NCBI GenBank assembly: GCA_903772945.1 | Contig: CAICTM010001123.1 | Location: 1-36,605, forward strand | Length of the DNA: 36,605 bases | Direction of reading: 5' to 3' | Source: Seminavis robusta | Lineage: Eukaryota; Bacillariophyta; Bacillariophyceae; Naviculales; Naviculaceae | Part shown: one piece after another, positions 1-9,815 of the stretch | How the letters are laid out: each line of letters starts with the position of its first letter | How positions within the stretch are numbered: position 1 is the stretch's first letter | Notes under the pieces: generated by a model | What the model was told of the DNA's origin: nothing | Seen by the model: only the letters and a program-made list of their open reading frames with translations | Database searches by the model: none | Made by a program: the position numbers and the translations under genes

Positions 1-1
1 A

Positions 2-280
2 CTAATACTCAAGAGCTTGTCGAATGCTTCGCCAACGACTAATCCAACCAAAACAACGACAGGGAAAACGCGACGCGTGTCCCTCATCAATACAATGTCA
101 ACGATACGTGATGATTCATCAGTATCAGAACCGTTAGTACGGTCAGCCAACGCACAAGGTCCTTACCACACAGACCGAGTCAATAACAATGGCACTGTAC
201 GGCTCCGACATACTACCGCCAGTAGCGGCACAGTCTACCAGACTTGGAACATAAGGTATTTACACCCATACAAGGCCTGA
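2..280 (+). pseudogene. C-terminal remnant of an LTR-retrotransposon polyprotein
   Basis: The open frame enters from the left edge and ends in TGA at 278-280. Its last 30 residues contain NNGTVRLR followed by WNIRYLHPYKA. This matches the usual pattern at the end of LTR-retrotransposon Pol/integrase polyproteins, where a VxxNGTVR strand is followed about 20 residues later by a NIRRLxPY tail. The start and the catalytic domains lie outside the window. A candidate polypurine tract and LTR lie downstream at 401-819, which fits the 3' end of a plus-strand element. The family assignment is inference from this short tail only; Copia and Gypsy cannot be separated. Confidence 0.45.
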
Positions 281-413
281 TCCCCTTGTAGGATTGCCAT
301 CGTGCGACGCACATGTCTACATCCAATCTCCGGAGAGTGCCCCGCACTTTAATTCATATGTTCTCCTTGTCCGACTGATGTCGTGCCTTCCGTGACCCTT
401 GTCAGGGGGCGAA

Positions 414-819
414 TGCAATACACGGCTCTTAGCCTTATTCGCGACTCGATCCTAGATAGGGTTTGAGTTCGACTCATGACTGAGTCTCTCGTGAATAGTC
501 ATTGAGACAGGGTTCTCAATGACCGCTCTAGTCATACTAGGTTGATGATGAAACATCGCTCTAGATATTTAGCCAGCGTGGAGTACTTCCACGCTACTAG
601 ATAAATGCTAGACGAATCTTCCACGCGTTCCGTTTTTGGATCGTGGAGTGAGTAGGATTGCTACCGCAACCTACTCTATCACACTCTACAGTCTCCCGCG
701 GGAGTTCAGATCTACGATCCTTTGGTTGTGGATCTCTCTCGTTGATTAGTTTTCATAGCTTTCTAATCCTCTCATAACTTTCATTCTCTCAAACTCAAAA
801 CACTCGAAAGATCTTTACA
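414..819 (+). repeat. Candidate 3' LTR of the plus-strand retrotransposon
   Basis: A purine-rich CAGGGGGCGAA tract ends at 413 and is followed by TGCAATACACGG. A stretch of 406 bases then ends in TTTACA at 819, so it begins with TG and ends with CA as LTRs do. It lies 3' of the polyprotein tail. It contains three short inverted repeats: 473-488 (6-bp arms), 498-523 (10-bp perfect arms GTCATTGAGA, 6-base loop) and 575-595 (8-bp arms AGCGTGGA). The partner LTR would be left of the window, so the borders are inferred. The unit could instead be ordinary 3' flank. Confidence 0.4.
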
Positions 820-830
820 CTAGCTTTTAG

Positions 831-1262
831 TGTAGTGCAAAAGCAAAAAAGGCAAAGCAGTATTGTCCCTTCTGCGGCAAAGTTGGTCATGTCACCAAAA
901 GGGCGAAGGCCTGCCTTCAGGTTGGCAAGACTAATATTGAAGCACCACCAATCTACTGCAAGGAGACTGGCAGGAAGCTAGCTGACATTGTGGCAGAGGT
1001 CTCTCCACAAGGGCCAACTAGTGCTGCAGCTTCTTTGCCTACAATCAACCAGGAAACTGATGTGCAGGATGCTGCAGCCCAAGATGTGCTAGCTTTGGAA
1101 GAAGATGGAGCCCAGGATTTGTCCTTCTTGGAGGAGTTGCCATTAGACACAGTTGTGCCTGGAACAGAGCATCTTGCTGCATTGACAGTAGATGATGACA
1201 CATCAGATGAGGAAGACCTCGACAGCTCCGATGATGAGGGAGATCCACACAATGCTATCTAG
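831..1262 (+). pseudogene. ORF fragment with zinc-knuckle-like motif and acidic tail
   Basis: One frame is open from 831, just after a TAG, to the TAG at 1260-1262. Near its start it reads CPFCGKVGHVTKRAKAC, a CX2CX4HX7C arrangement like the zinc knuckles of transposon-encoded proteins. The rest is rich in Ala, Glu and Asp and ends in a strongly acidic stretch (DDDTSDEEDLDSSDDEGD). There is no ATG before the motif, and the first in-frame start available is only GTG at 990. It is therefore a 3' exon or a fragment whose 5' part was lost or displaced by the LTR that ends at 819. The bases just before 831 (CTTTTAG) could be a splice acceptor. A mobile-element origin is inferred. Confidence 0.35.
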
Positions 1263-2170
1263 GTTGTACCTAGCTAGCTACAAGTAGCACTGTAAGCGGT
1301 AGTGGTTCATCGTTTCTTGTTTCGTACGGAGTGCACTTGTAGTGCGAAAAGTCGTCGTTCTCTCTTGGCTACGTACTGTACCGGTAGACTACTCTCTCGT
1401 ACTCTCTCAATATTCCGTACCACTGCCAATTGAATTCAAGATGTTGGCGTTCTCTGCAAAGCAACGGTTTCGGGGTTCAGATCATTCAAAATTTGCTCTC
1501 ACTTTTTCGTCAGGCGATCCGGCTCGCCGAATTCGATTGTATAGTAAAATAGTACCAGGAACACGGATTGGCCTCAGTCACCGGATTCGAAAAAAGGAGA
1601 CTTGAATTCGAAACGACACCTTGTTGAATTCTGGGATTCCTTCCAGCAACAAAGAACAACGAAAAACTCCATTAGCTCGAAACATCGCCTGTGTGTGTTA
1701 GAGACCTCATTCACTCGATGCCTGCTGATTGTATGGCCCTACAACCATACATTTATCACCTGCTAATAGTGTAAGGAAGAGAGTAGTACTTGGTTGCAGG
1801 GCCATACGACCAGCAGGCATTGAGATTTATCGTGCTGAAGCTAGCGATCCATCGCGACGGAAAGCTTCCTTCGACCGAAGAATACATTCAGGTGGAATGG
1901 AACGACCGACTTCTACCCTTCGCCAACACCTTGCTACTACTAATACAAACACATCATCCCTAGTCAGAAGTCCGTTTGATGGACCCTCTATTGATTACAG
2001 CACGCCTTATCAGCAGCTGTTGGTTCGATCGATTGTTTGTTCTTTCACTAGATATTACACGATAAACTTTCGTGTGTCCATCAATATTTATTCACAGCCT
2101 GCCGCTGCCTTATTAAGATTGGGCGTCCACCTTAAACCTACGAAGCAGAAGTAGAGTTTGTGATAGGACA
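1263..2170. other. Intergenic stretch with a long-armed hairpin
   Basis: I see no convincing gene in these 908 bases; the open frames present lack domain signals. The notable content is the 34-base inverted repeat at 1714-1824, listed separately, and a GTACCGGTAG motif at 1378-1387. The last 150 bases would be the upstream region of the nuclease-like pseudogene that starts at 2171. Confidence 0.5.
1714..1824. repeat. Inverted repeat, 34-base arms, 43-base spacer
   Basis: Bases 1714-1747 and 1791-1824 are reverse complements at 30 of 34 positions. Read as plus-strand RNA, two of the four remaining pairs are G-U and two are A-C. The core GTATGGCCCT and the outer ATGCCTGCTG are perfectly paired. 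No ORF explains it. It could be a foldback element, a small-RNA precursor or the ends of a miniature transposon. Confidence 0.6.
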
Positions 2171-3184
2171 ATGGCTTTAGAGGCTTTGAAGCTCAAGCTT
2201 CGCAACGCTGGGATCACTTTGACGAATGATGAATGCACTCTGTTGGCCGATGACCTTCCAATTTCCTGTACAATTATTAAGCGCGGCAGTTCCACGGCCG
2301 TTGTTCCTAACGTGCTACGCAATATGTTGACAATTGATTTCATCGAAGACCAGGCAAGGTTGAAATGGAACGAGTTGAATGAATCCAACTTCTCATTGTT
2401 TTCAGACAAGGAATGCAAGAACAGAATCAACGACAACTACCTATAAGTTTGCGCTTTCCCTCTTGTGGTTTTTGTGAAAACAACGCAAAAGGGATTTTCC
2501 AAGTTCTCGGATGTGGAGGCACTTAAATATGCTGGTGTCAAGGAAATCATCACAGTGGAAGAGAACGATCATATCTCTTTCCCCCCGCCTGTGGATATCA
2601 ACGACTCCGACAAATTGTTTTTACACGCAATTGAGGATCTCAATGTTCGCCACAAATTGTATGATCCTCTTGAAGAGGGTTGTGAGTACACTCGCCGAGA
2701 ATTCATATCGCCCATACTTGTTCTTGCAGCTTCCATCTCTGGGGTCAGATTGGCATGTGAAGAACAAGTTGAAGAATCTGTTGGAAAGGGTCCCGTCGAC
2801 TGGGTTGCCCACTATCAAAATCACAGAATATGTATCACAGAGGGCAAACAGGATAACATCACGCAAGGCCTATATCAAAATTTGACACAGCTTGCAGCAG
2901 CTGGAGAAGGCAGAGGGGAGAAACGGGAGTTTAGCGTGGATTTACCTTTCTACGGTATTGCAACAACCTACATTGAATGGATCTTTGGGCGCTTAGACCC
3001 GCTTTCGGAGGACACAACTCGACATGCAGTCCGACTGCCAACGATGCAGATTTCATGAAACAAGCAAACAATCTTCAAGGAAACCGTGAAAGACGTTGCC
3101 GGCCAATTGGCCGGGCTTTTATTGAGACAGAAAAATACGGTTGATGGGAATACTGGAGAGGCAACAAAGCGAGCGAAACCTTGA
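2171..3184 (+). pseudogene. Crinkler-like PD-(D/E)XK nuclease gene, two in-frame stops
   Basis: A single frame of 338 codons runs from ATG 2171 to TGA 3182-3184, interrupted by TAA at 2444-2446 and TGA at 3056-3058. Between the stops it carries RREFISPIL, then GPVDW (Asp about codon 210) and, 13 residues later, ITEGK (Glu 224, Lys 226), followed by QGLYQNLTQL. The D...ExK spacing and the GPVDx and TExK phrasing match the nuclease-like domain seen in Crinkler-type proteins of oomycetes, fungi and algae. In that family it is a PD-(D/E)XK fold thought to cut DNA. The N-terminal part shows no recognisable NTPase motif. Coding sense resumes after each stop (for example KETVKDVAGQLAGLLL after the second), which argues for recent nonsense mutations. 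A local double frameshift around 3030-3090 is an alternative for the second lesion. Confidence 0.5.
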
Positions 3185-3439
3185 TTTGAAGTTTAGATGA
3201 CAGCGAATCTGGCTATGTCGGTCACCCAAATCATTGATGCGGTAGAGATTTATCATAAACTGTTAGTTGCTCTAAGCTCTCTAGTTTACTTGCTATTGAG
3301 ATACTATTGAAAAAGTGGGTGGGCTCTGTATTTCATGGTATTTCTACTGGCATGAAATTCTAGTACAGAGGTACAGGTTCAATCCCTAATCGCGAATCCC
3401 CAACACACTCCTGTGGTCGTCGAGCTTGTCCTAGTCGGC

Positions 3440-4060
3440 GACCATGCTTACTTACTTACTGCGCTTAGCGCTCCTTCTTTGAACGGACCTTCTTGTCCGA
3501 CCGTGACCCTCCTTCTGAGTGCCCTGGCTCTGAGTGTTCCACAACACCCATCAACTTGTCCACGTTCTGTTTGAACAGTCGACCTTGGTTCGCTTCGTCC
3601 AGAAGTCCGCAACCATATCATCAGTTGGACACCAGTCCACACTGATCTCCTTCTTTGCGACTCTGTCGCTCACAAAGAAGTACCTAATGTTGATGGCTTC
3701 GTTCGTTTACTACTAGAAGCTTTGCCGTTCTTCTCTAGAAGAATGGCACTCTTGTTGTCCTGATAGACTATAGTTTCTTAACTACATAGCCTTGCTCCCG
3801 AAGGAACTGCCTCGTCCAAAGGATCGATGGCATCAGGTCATCAACTGCCACGAGTTCACTCTCAGTTAGCTTCTCTGTTCAACTTCTGTTTCGTCGAAGT
3901 CGATAATGGGTAACCGGTGCCCATGGTCAAACCGCCTCCGGTATGACCCCTCATGTTTGGATGGACTCCGAAAGAACCATCAACATACCATTTCAATTGC
4001 CACTTCCGTCGGCTTTGAGAACTAATGGTAGTTTTCAGTACGTCTAATGTACTGCATGAG
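3440..4060 (-). pseudogene. Copia RNase H relic and polyprotein end
   Basis: Minus-strand sequence from about 4030 reads LVLKADGSGNLKWYVDGSF, then HPNMRGHTGG, LTESELVAVDDLMP and, after a frameshift, YQDNKSAILLEKNG and MVADFWTK. The Asp, Glu and Asp positions correspond to the catalytic residues of the Copia RNase H domain. A Lys/Glu-rich tail ends near 3470 and precedes the candidate LTR. Several stops and shifts interrupt the domain. Confidence 0.6.
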
Positions 4061-4089
4061 GTGGACTAGTTTATCCCAATCGTGCCTAT

Positions 4090-5180
4090 CTGGTTCCTTG
4101 ACTCTAGTCGTAAGGAACGATATCGCCGTACCTGTGTCTGTCGGGCTCTCTTCGTAGCGATAACACCTTAGCCACCAGGCTGTGAAAAGTGTCTGCCTTG
4201 CTCGTTGGGAGCTTCTTGCAGGATTCGTCTACTGTGAATAGGTCTTTCGGGGCTGCACTATTTCTAGTTTTCGTTCCCCCTTCTCTGGCGATGCCTTCTC
4301 GAAGGCTTCCAGGTTTCATCAACGTACTTGTACATTGATACAGTTGCATTGACCCTTCGTCGTGAAGTTATGGTCATGCAAGATACGTGTGGACCTTTCC
4401 TCGGCTCACCGTCATCTCCAGTGCCGTCCTCGAATATGCTTTCGTATTCATCACGGAGCACTTGGATCAGCTGGTCGTTAACCTTCAGTCCTTGTGGCTA
4501 AGCTTACAGTTGTCTACATGCCAGCAGACTGTTTGTTGCTTGCCGTGCACCATTCTGTTGGCTACACAGGGTCGTAAGGATTAATCTTAAATCGTTCCGG
4601 ACCATCGTCTTCCGGAACTTACGGTAGTATAGTAGGCTAGCTACCATAGTGCCTAGATGGCATTCAAGCATTGCAGTAGCAATTGCTTGTTGCCTTTCTT
4701 ATCCGTTGTACGAACGGTTTGTAGACATCTGGGGCTATTTCACACAGCATGTCTACATAGTACTCCTCTTACTCTAATGATTACCCTATCTTTTTCATCC
4801 TCGACTCTTGTCTGATGAAGGCGTTCGGGATGTCAATTACTGCCACATCCCTTTCTCTTCAGCGTCGATTATGCAAGGAGTAGCACTGCTTCTGTCGACA
4901 CTGTTGCGAGCTTGTCGTCTTCCTTGGAGATGAAGTCACGCTGTTTGTTTCCTCCTGCAACCGCTCGGCCTTTGATCTTCCCGTCCTTTTCAACTTTAGG
5001 AACAGGGTTGACTCTAGGATACTCTTGCGTTCCATATCGCTGAGTTCTTCCATTTTCTTCGGACGGAAGGTATCCCTGAGATGTAATTGTTCATCTCGGC
5101 AAAGGCTGCATCGTCGCTTTGTCCTTCCACTCCTGAGTCCAGCCTTCAATGACAACTGTGTCATGATGGCTGCTACCACA
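4090..5180 (-). pseudogene. Copia reverse transcriptase relic
   Basis: The minus-strand segment 5179-4859 contains MTQLSLKAGL, DEQLHLRDTFRPKK and SILESTLFLKLKR. These are the phrases at the start of the reverse transcriptase domain in diatom Copia elements. At the other end, 4240-4090 encodes KLPTSKADTFHSLVAKVL followed, after a frameshift, by the ARPDTGTAISFLTTRV thumb/connection phrase. The centre with the YVDD site is too degraded for me to place. The ORFs on both strands here are short and broken. Confidence 0.6.
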
Positions 5181-5879
5181 TCAGGTTCTCTTCTACCTGT
5201 GTGTAGAACATGTGTGCATCTGGGTGCAAGACACGTTCAGTTGTATGGACGTTTGGCGTCTCATACTTCTTTCCATCAAAGCTGGGAATATACGATTCCT
5301 TGCTTGTGTCCTCACTCTACTAGACCTGCGCACTCCTGGCGTCTGCTCAGGTGCCGCTTGGGTTCAACGCCCACTCCTGGATCTGTTCCAGGGGCTGTTG
5401 GTCCGTAGTAGGTTCCGGTTCCTCTACGTTTCGACGATAGGTTGTGTAACCGGTTCCGTTTCGTTTTCGGTTCAACGCCGATTCATCATTCGGTTCGTTG
5501 ATATCGATTCGGCGTCGTCTCGTGACGTTGTCCTGGGATCGTCGGGATCATCTTCCATTTCGTCAATGGTTTCAGCATCCGCGTCCAGTCCTCATCGGTT
5601 TGGATCATTGTAGTGGGGGTGCGTCATTGCTTTTTCCCCGTCCACTCCTGTGATCTCGACATCACCAATGGGTCTATTTTTTCGATCAGTAAAAACGAGT
5701 AGTTTAGCTGATCTTTTCCTAATAGATTGCTCTAGCTATTACTGTGTCGGCATTGGGTCTTGTCCCATGAATGCCGAGTAATTTTCTTGCCGGAGCGGAG
5801 GCTCATAAATTTGTAGCCTCCTTGCTTATTTCCGCTCGTTCCCATAAGATGGCCGCCTTTGTGCGCCTACCATGCTGTT

Positions 5880-6745
5880 ACGGGGCGAGTCTTCTTCCTG
5901 CACCTGGCAGTATCTCCGAACTGAGGCTCAGGTGCTTTTATAGTCCAGGGACTCTCCCATCATTATCATACGGGGCTCATTGTCTCGCTGACCCCGCCTT
6001 ACTTGGAAAGTACGTCAACTGTTTGACGACTTGTAACACCAAGTTGACGGTTAATATTTTTGGCATGCGTGTAAACGGTAGCTATGCCGGACAGCTCGTG
6101 CCTTTCCTTGACTACCCGGATTCTACGTTCGATCTCGGGTACGTGTCGTTAGCACTGGCAACGTTCAATACCGGTCCACCCGGCATTGCCCTGATTGTGT
6201 TGGACAGAGGCTCAAACTCATTGTCCACATGAATGGTCGTGATTCTAAAAACACGAGCCTTGTAGAATCGATAGACCTCCTGACTGCGTTTAGGATGGTC
6301 TCTAGCTTCCTGTTGGGCAGTGGTCTAGATGTTGTAAAATGATTTTACGGCTTAGCGTTAACAGAACGGATTCCTGCCACAAAGAAAATGTCCATCGTTA
6401 GGAACACATCCTTGTGTAATTGCAAAAAGTCTCTCGGCACTTTATTGCATTGCCTGCCACTGCGTTCGGTTTCGTCGAGTGGTCTTGCCTTTCAGCGCAT
6501 CAATATCCTTGCCCCATATAGCTTGTGTCCGTGTCGATGTCTTCGACGGTCACAGGGCATTTGCGATTTGATTGCTCATAATCGCCCATCGAAATCTTTA
6601 ATCGATGGATAGACGAGTTGCTTATATAGCAGCTTCGCCCTTGATTCGGCTTTAACTTGTCGTTTGCTAAGCCTTCCTTATTTTCGGCACAGTATTCCAA
6701 GTGCCTTCCCTTTTTTTCTAGGGTCATGAACGTGTAATCCTTCAC
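5880..6745 (-). pseudogene. Copia GAG-pre-integrase and integrase relic
   Basis: The minus-strand frame from 6745 carries KDYTFMTLEKKGRHLEYCAENKEG in the GAG-pre-integrase region, and DALKGKTTR follows after a frameshift near 6510. Further on, 6225-6211 encodes DNEFE, the middle Asp motif of the integrase core. Fragments of the ASAND and ERRI-type helix with the downstream catalytic Glu follow, in shifted frames. Stops occur throughout. The enzyme would have inserted the element cDNA into the genome. Confidence 0.6.
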
Positions 6746-6760
6746 TGTTCATTTCGTATA

Positions 6761-7060
6761 CTACGTCCGGTAGGCCTGGTCTAATGACTGTGTAGTTCCT
6801 TTCGGACAGTCATAGACGATGTTGCAATTCTTGCGGACATTCTTCACAGATAAGATGTTCGTGATTCCTCTTTCATCGAACCATACTCTCTGTTTGTGGC
6901 CAGCTAACTTGGCTGTGTGCTGGACCTTCAGCTTGCCTCCGGTACTCTTTACTGTAATTGGACGATCGGCTTTCCTAATGTCGGTAACCATGTCTTTATT
7001 ACAGAATAGATCCAACGTGGACTGGTTGTCCAGTAGCTGGGATCTCTCTCATATCTATGT
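6761..7060 (-). pseudogene. Copia protease domain relic
   Basis: On the minus strand the sequence reads QLLDNQSTLDLFCN (the Asp codon is at 7028-7030), then VKSTGGKLKVQHTAKL and GITNILSVKNVRK. This is the retropepsin segment of Copia polyproteins. Most retroviral proteases carry DT/SG, whereas DNQS is what I know from diatom Copia elements. Three stops lie just upstream (7040-7090, minus sense), so this part is not joined to Gag in one frame. The protease would have cut the polyprotein. Confidence 0.65.
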
Positions 7061-7230
7061 CGTCCAATCCTTTTGTGTGGGCGACTATGCCTTGCTTGTC
7101 GGTTTCTTCCGTTTCTTCGTTCCGTCCGCGAACAGCGGTACGTCGAACGTAAAGAAACGTTTCTCGACTTTCTCGTCGTCTGACTGCGTGATGTCAGAGT
7201 CGGCATCATCCTGTTCTTCCTCCAGGGTTG

Positions 7231-8691
7231 TCATGCTGTCGTCATTTTATCTTGCAGTTTGCTGAGAGTAGCTAGGGTTTTCCTTTGAACGCTACTGGAG
7301 CTCTTCTTGCTTGACGTGCTTGACTTGCTACGCTTGCTCGACCTAGACTTGTCATCGTCGTCTTTGTCTTTATCTTTGTCTTTATCTTTGTTTTTATCTT
7401 TGTCAGGACAGTGCGATGCTGGATGTCCTTTATCGTGGCAGGAAAAACATTCTTTCTCTTTCCAGTATTCTTTATCATAGCTCGCGTTTCCGCGGCCTTT
7501 TCCTCTGCCACCACCCCGTCCTCTCCCGCCTTGTGCTGTCTGAGCAAAGGAGCTTCCGTGGGAAGTGGACTGTCGTGGGGTGTTACTCTTGGTGTGTTTG
7601 TCCAAAAGGTGTAATACCTCATGTAACGTGTGGGATAGTTATCAGTGCCTTTGGCAAAGTCGTCCCTCAGGTTCTGTTTAAGCTTGGTATTTTCGGCTGA
7701 ACTATTTGTTAAAGAGATTAACTATAGTACCGTTCCTCTGCGTATTGCCGAGACTATCTTCTGGTCTTCGACGCTCAGATCAGCGTATTCTGTGTCTGGG
7801 TGGAGTAGGTTGGCCGTATTGCAGCAGCGCTGCGTCGTGTAGCTTGGAAATACCCACGGATTTTGCAATGTCCTTTTTCGTGGTAAATTGCTCGTGGTAT
7901 TCGGAAGCGGTAAGGCTCCCTTGGTGGAAATTCAACAGTTGTTTTTCCAGTTGAATAATGTGTGGTACACAAAATTATCATCGGTCTGGGCCATGATCGT
8001 CTTATGGATCATTTTTCGTAGCTCCAGTGGGTCGCATCTTAACAGGACGTCTTCGTAGTCCGTGTTCTGCTTCATCTTGTCCTTTAATAGTCGGGTGCAC
8101 GCCCTAGGATCAAGTTGAATGCTTTGCCTCTATTTTCTTGTAGTTTGCCAACCTCGTAAGGTGGGTCTTCATCAGCCCTCCATACTCTGCTCTCTCGAGT
8201 CCCCGAGTTCCTCGTCCGGGGATCTTCTATGGCTGCATGAGGTTGGCTATTTCATTTTCGAGTTTTGCTTTCTCTATCGTTAGTGTGCGTAAGCTACGAG
8301 AGTCGGGTTCTCAATGACCTCGGCTATCTCGTCTTCCAGTAGCTTAGGCTTTTGGTTGCGTTGGAGACGAAGGTTGTTCTGTTCACGTCGTTCCGCGCGC
8401 GTCAAGCCTGTTCCGGGTCTCCTCTGAGTACACCGGTCTACCAACACTGTCTTTTTCAGGTTGCGTAGCTCATTGCTGATGTCGTCACCCAACGTTTGTC
8501 CAACGTGGAGGACGATCTTCTCCCATGTCGTATCATCTGGTCTGCCGTTCCAGATCCAGTTGTACGAAGTTAAACACATGTTGGTCGAGGGCTTTGCATG
8601 AACCTTTCTGCTGGTTCGGCGATGGGTTGTTCTTCCATGCCCTCGTGCTTTGCCGCCTCTCGGCCACCTCGTCCTTACCTCTACCGCTCAT
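7231..8691 (-). pseudogene. Copia Gag region with CCHC zinc knuckle
   Basis: A minus-strand ATG at 8691 opens MSGRGKDEVAERR, and the frame soon breaks. Segments in other frames continue the protein: 8579-8280 contains LHVGQTLGDDISNELRNLKK, and 7605-7231 contains a GRGRGGGRGKGRG stretch followed by CFSCHDKGHPASHC. The last is a CX2CX4HX4C zinc knuckle of the nucleocapsid type, which packages RNA in retroelements. A tail of repeated Lys-Asp, encoded by a 12-base repeat of TCTTTGTCTTTA type near 7363-7404, and Ser/Lys-rich sequence follows. At least two frameshifts separate the pieces, so no intact Gag is made. Confidence 0.7.
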
Positions 8692-8759
8692 TGTCTAACT
8701 ATGCTACGGTAGGTGGACTATTTCAATTCTTTGTTTTTTGATTGACTAGCTCTTTTAAT

Positions 8760-9110
8760 TTAAGTTCTCGTCCGACTACTTATAAACCAGTGCACCAGCA
8801 CAACAGTTTTCACTCCAGAGCAGTACTGTTCCGCGCTGCTTTTAGCGAGGTCTGTCTTGTTGCCCATGTAGTAGATGAAGTTTGCAAATATGTCATCCCA
8901 GAATTTAAAGACGGCCTTGGTGGATGTCGTGCGAGGGATACCGCGATAGGGAATTGCATCGGCTTCAACAACATCGATTCCAATTTGGACACAGTACCCT
9001 TCGAGGAAGCGGTTGAAATACTTGAGGGCTTTCTTCCGTCTGTTGGCCGCCGACGTGAAGAGACAAGTCCGGGCATCTGCCGTGAAGGGTTCATCCTCAT
9101 CATCAGACAT
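8760..9110 (-). pseudogene. Truncated tyrosine-recombinase-like protein, N-terminal part
   Basis: The frame starts with ATG at 9108-9110 and gives 116 residues. After an acidic start (MSDDEDE), residues about 25-105 are helical and contain ALKYFNRFLEGYCVQ, FWDDIFANFIYYMG and SSAEQYCSGVKTVV. This resembles the SAM-like N-terminal domain that holds DNA in tyrosine recombinases of Crypton or DIRS type elements. The catalytic half (R, HxxR, Y) is missing. The open frame ends a few tens of bases from where the Copia element begins, so the Copia insertion or an associated deletion probably cut it. A splice site inside the last codons is an alternative. The missing half is not on the other side of the element. 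Confidence 0.4.
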
Positions 9111-9815
9111 GGTGATTGAGAGGAGAGATCAGAAATGAGGGTTGTGGCTGCAATCGAGTTGCCGGTTTAGTGGCATTGGTGGATCCGACAGGATCCGGTG
9201 GGGCGCTCGGAGCGAGGGGGAGTGCGCGTGAAGCGTGGAAGCTGGCGGGGGCTGGCGGGGGCTGGCGGAACCGACCGGGGGCTGGCAAATTTTGGGTACG
9301 AGCAGCTTCGATTTTATTGATTCAAACGCGTGCCGGGTTTTCTAGTACACTTCTACGTGAGCTCGTGTAGAAATGTACCAAGAAGGACGGCTCGCGTTTG
9401 AATCAATAAAACCGAAGCTGCCTGTACGTAGGCTACTAGCTAGTACTTGCTAGTAGCTAGTACCTTTCCTGGATCCGCTTCCCCTTCTCTTCCAAGTTCC
9501 GATGCACAACAGATACTGTGTTGTGTGGCAAGACTTCGAGTAACAGTACAGTAGATAAGGTAAGCAAATCCATCAATAAACTAATTAGATACCTCAGCTA
9601 CCTGATTTACACGTAGCAGTCCAGTCACAGTGGAAAACACTGGGTCGCTGGGTCGCATGATGGACGAACGGCGACTGAACACGAGGCAAGATCAACAGTT
9701 ACTGAAACAACGCTCAGCTCGGAGGCAACAACAACGGGGAAAGTGAAGGGTTGCTTTCACAATTTCACAAACCAAACATCCAACAAAGCAAACCAACACA
9801 CACACACACAGAGCC
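9111..9815. other. Intergenic stretch with tandem repeat and large palindrome
   Basis: No gene is visible. Near 9240-9290 there is a G-rich tandem repeat of GCTGGCGGGG type. The large palindrome at 9303-9420 follows, then alternating CTAGTAGCTAGTAC repeats at 9432-9473. Bases 9797-9810 are a CA dinucleotide run just upstream of the next start codon. Confidence 0.55.
9303..9420. repeat. 118-nt near-perfect palindrome without loop
   Basis: The outer 28 bases (9303-9330 and 9393-9420) are reverse complements at 27 positions. The whole 118 bases are symmetric about GAGCTC at 9359-9364, with about 81 percent matching overall by eye. Weaker pairing around GTAC continues a few bases outside. Each outer arm carries an AATAAAA-like polyadenylation motif on one strand. 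It may be a foldback or miniature transposon, or a two-way terminator between the recombinase remnant and the small-protein genes. Confidence 0.7.

Larger units (their letters stand above)
3200..8740 (-). mobile_element. Degenerate Ty1/Copia retrotransposon (diatom type)
   Basis: Read on the minus strand the segment holds, in order, Gag with a zinc knuckle, an aspartic protease, a GAG-pre-integrase segment, integrase, reverse transcriptase and RNase H. Integrase before reverse transcriptase is the Copia order. Every domain is broken by stops or frameshifts, so the copy is dead. A candidate 3' LTR begins (minus sense) at 3405 with TGTTGGGGATTCGCGATT; its far end is not certain. I find no matching copy of that sequence upstream of Gag, so the 5' LTR appears to be lost. 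The phrasing resembles diatom Copia elements. The plus-strand ORFs in this segment are shadows. Borders are approximate. Confidence 0.85.

Noticed and set aside
2465..3058. Separate second gene for the nuclease part
   Set aside because: It has no ATG start and lies in the same frame as the upstream part, so one interrupted gene explains both.
3376..3405. GGTTCAATCCC resembling a tRNA B box
   Set aside because: No cloverleaf can be folded around it, and it lies in the candidate Copia LTR.
5771..6232. Plus-strand 153-codon ORF
   Set aside because: It is the antisense of the Copia integrase relic, whose motifs (DNEFE) read on the minus strand.
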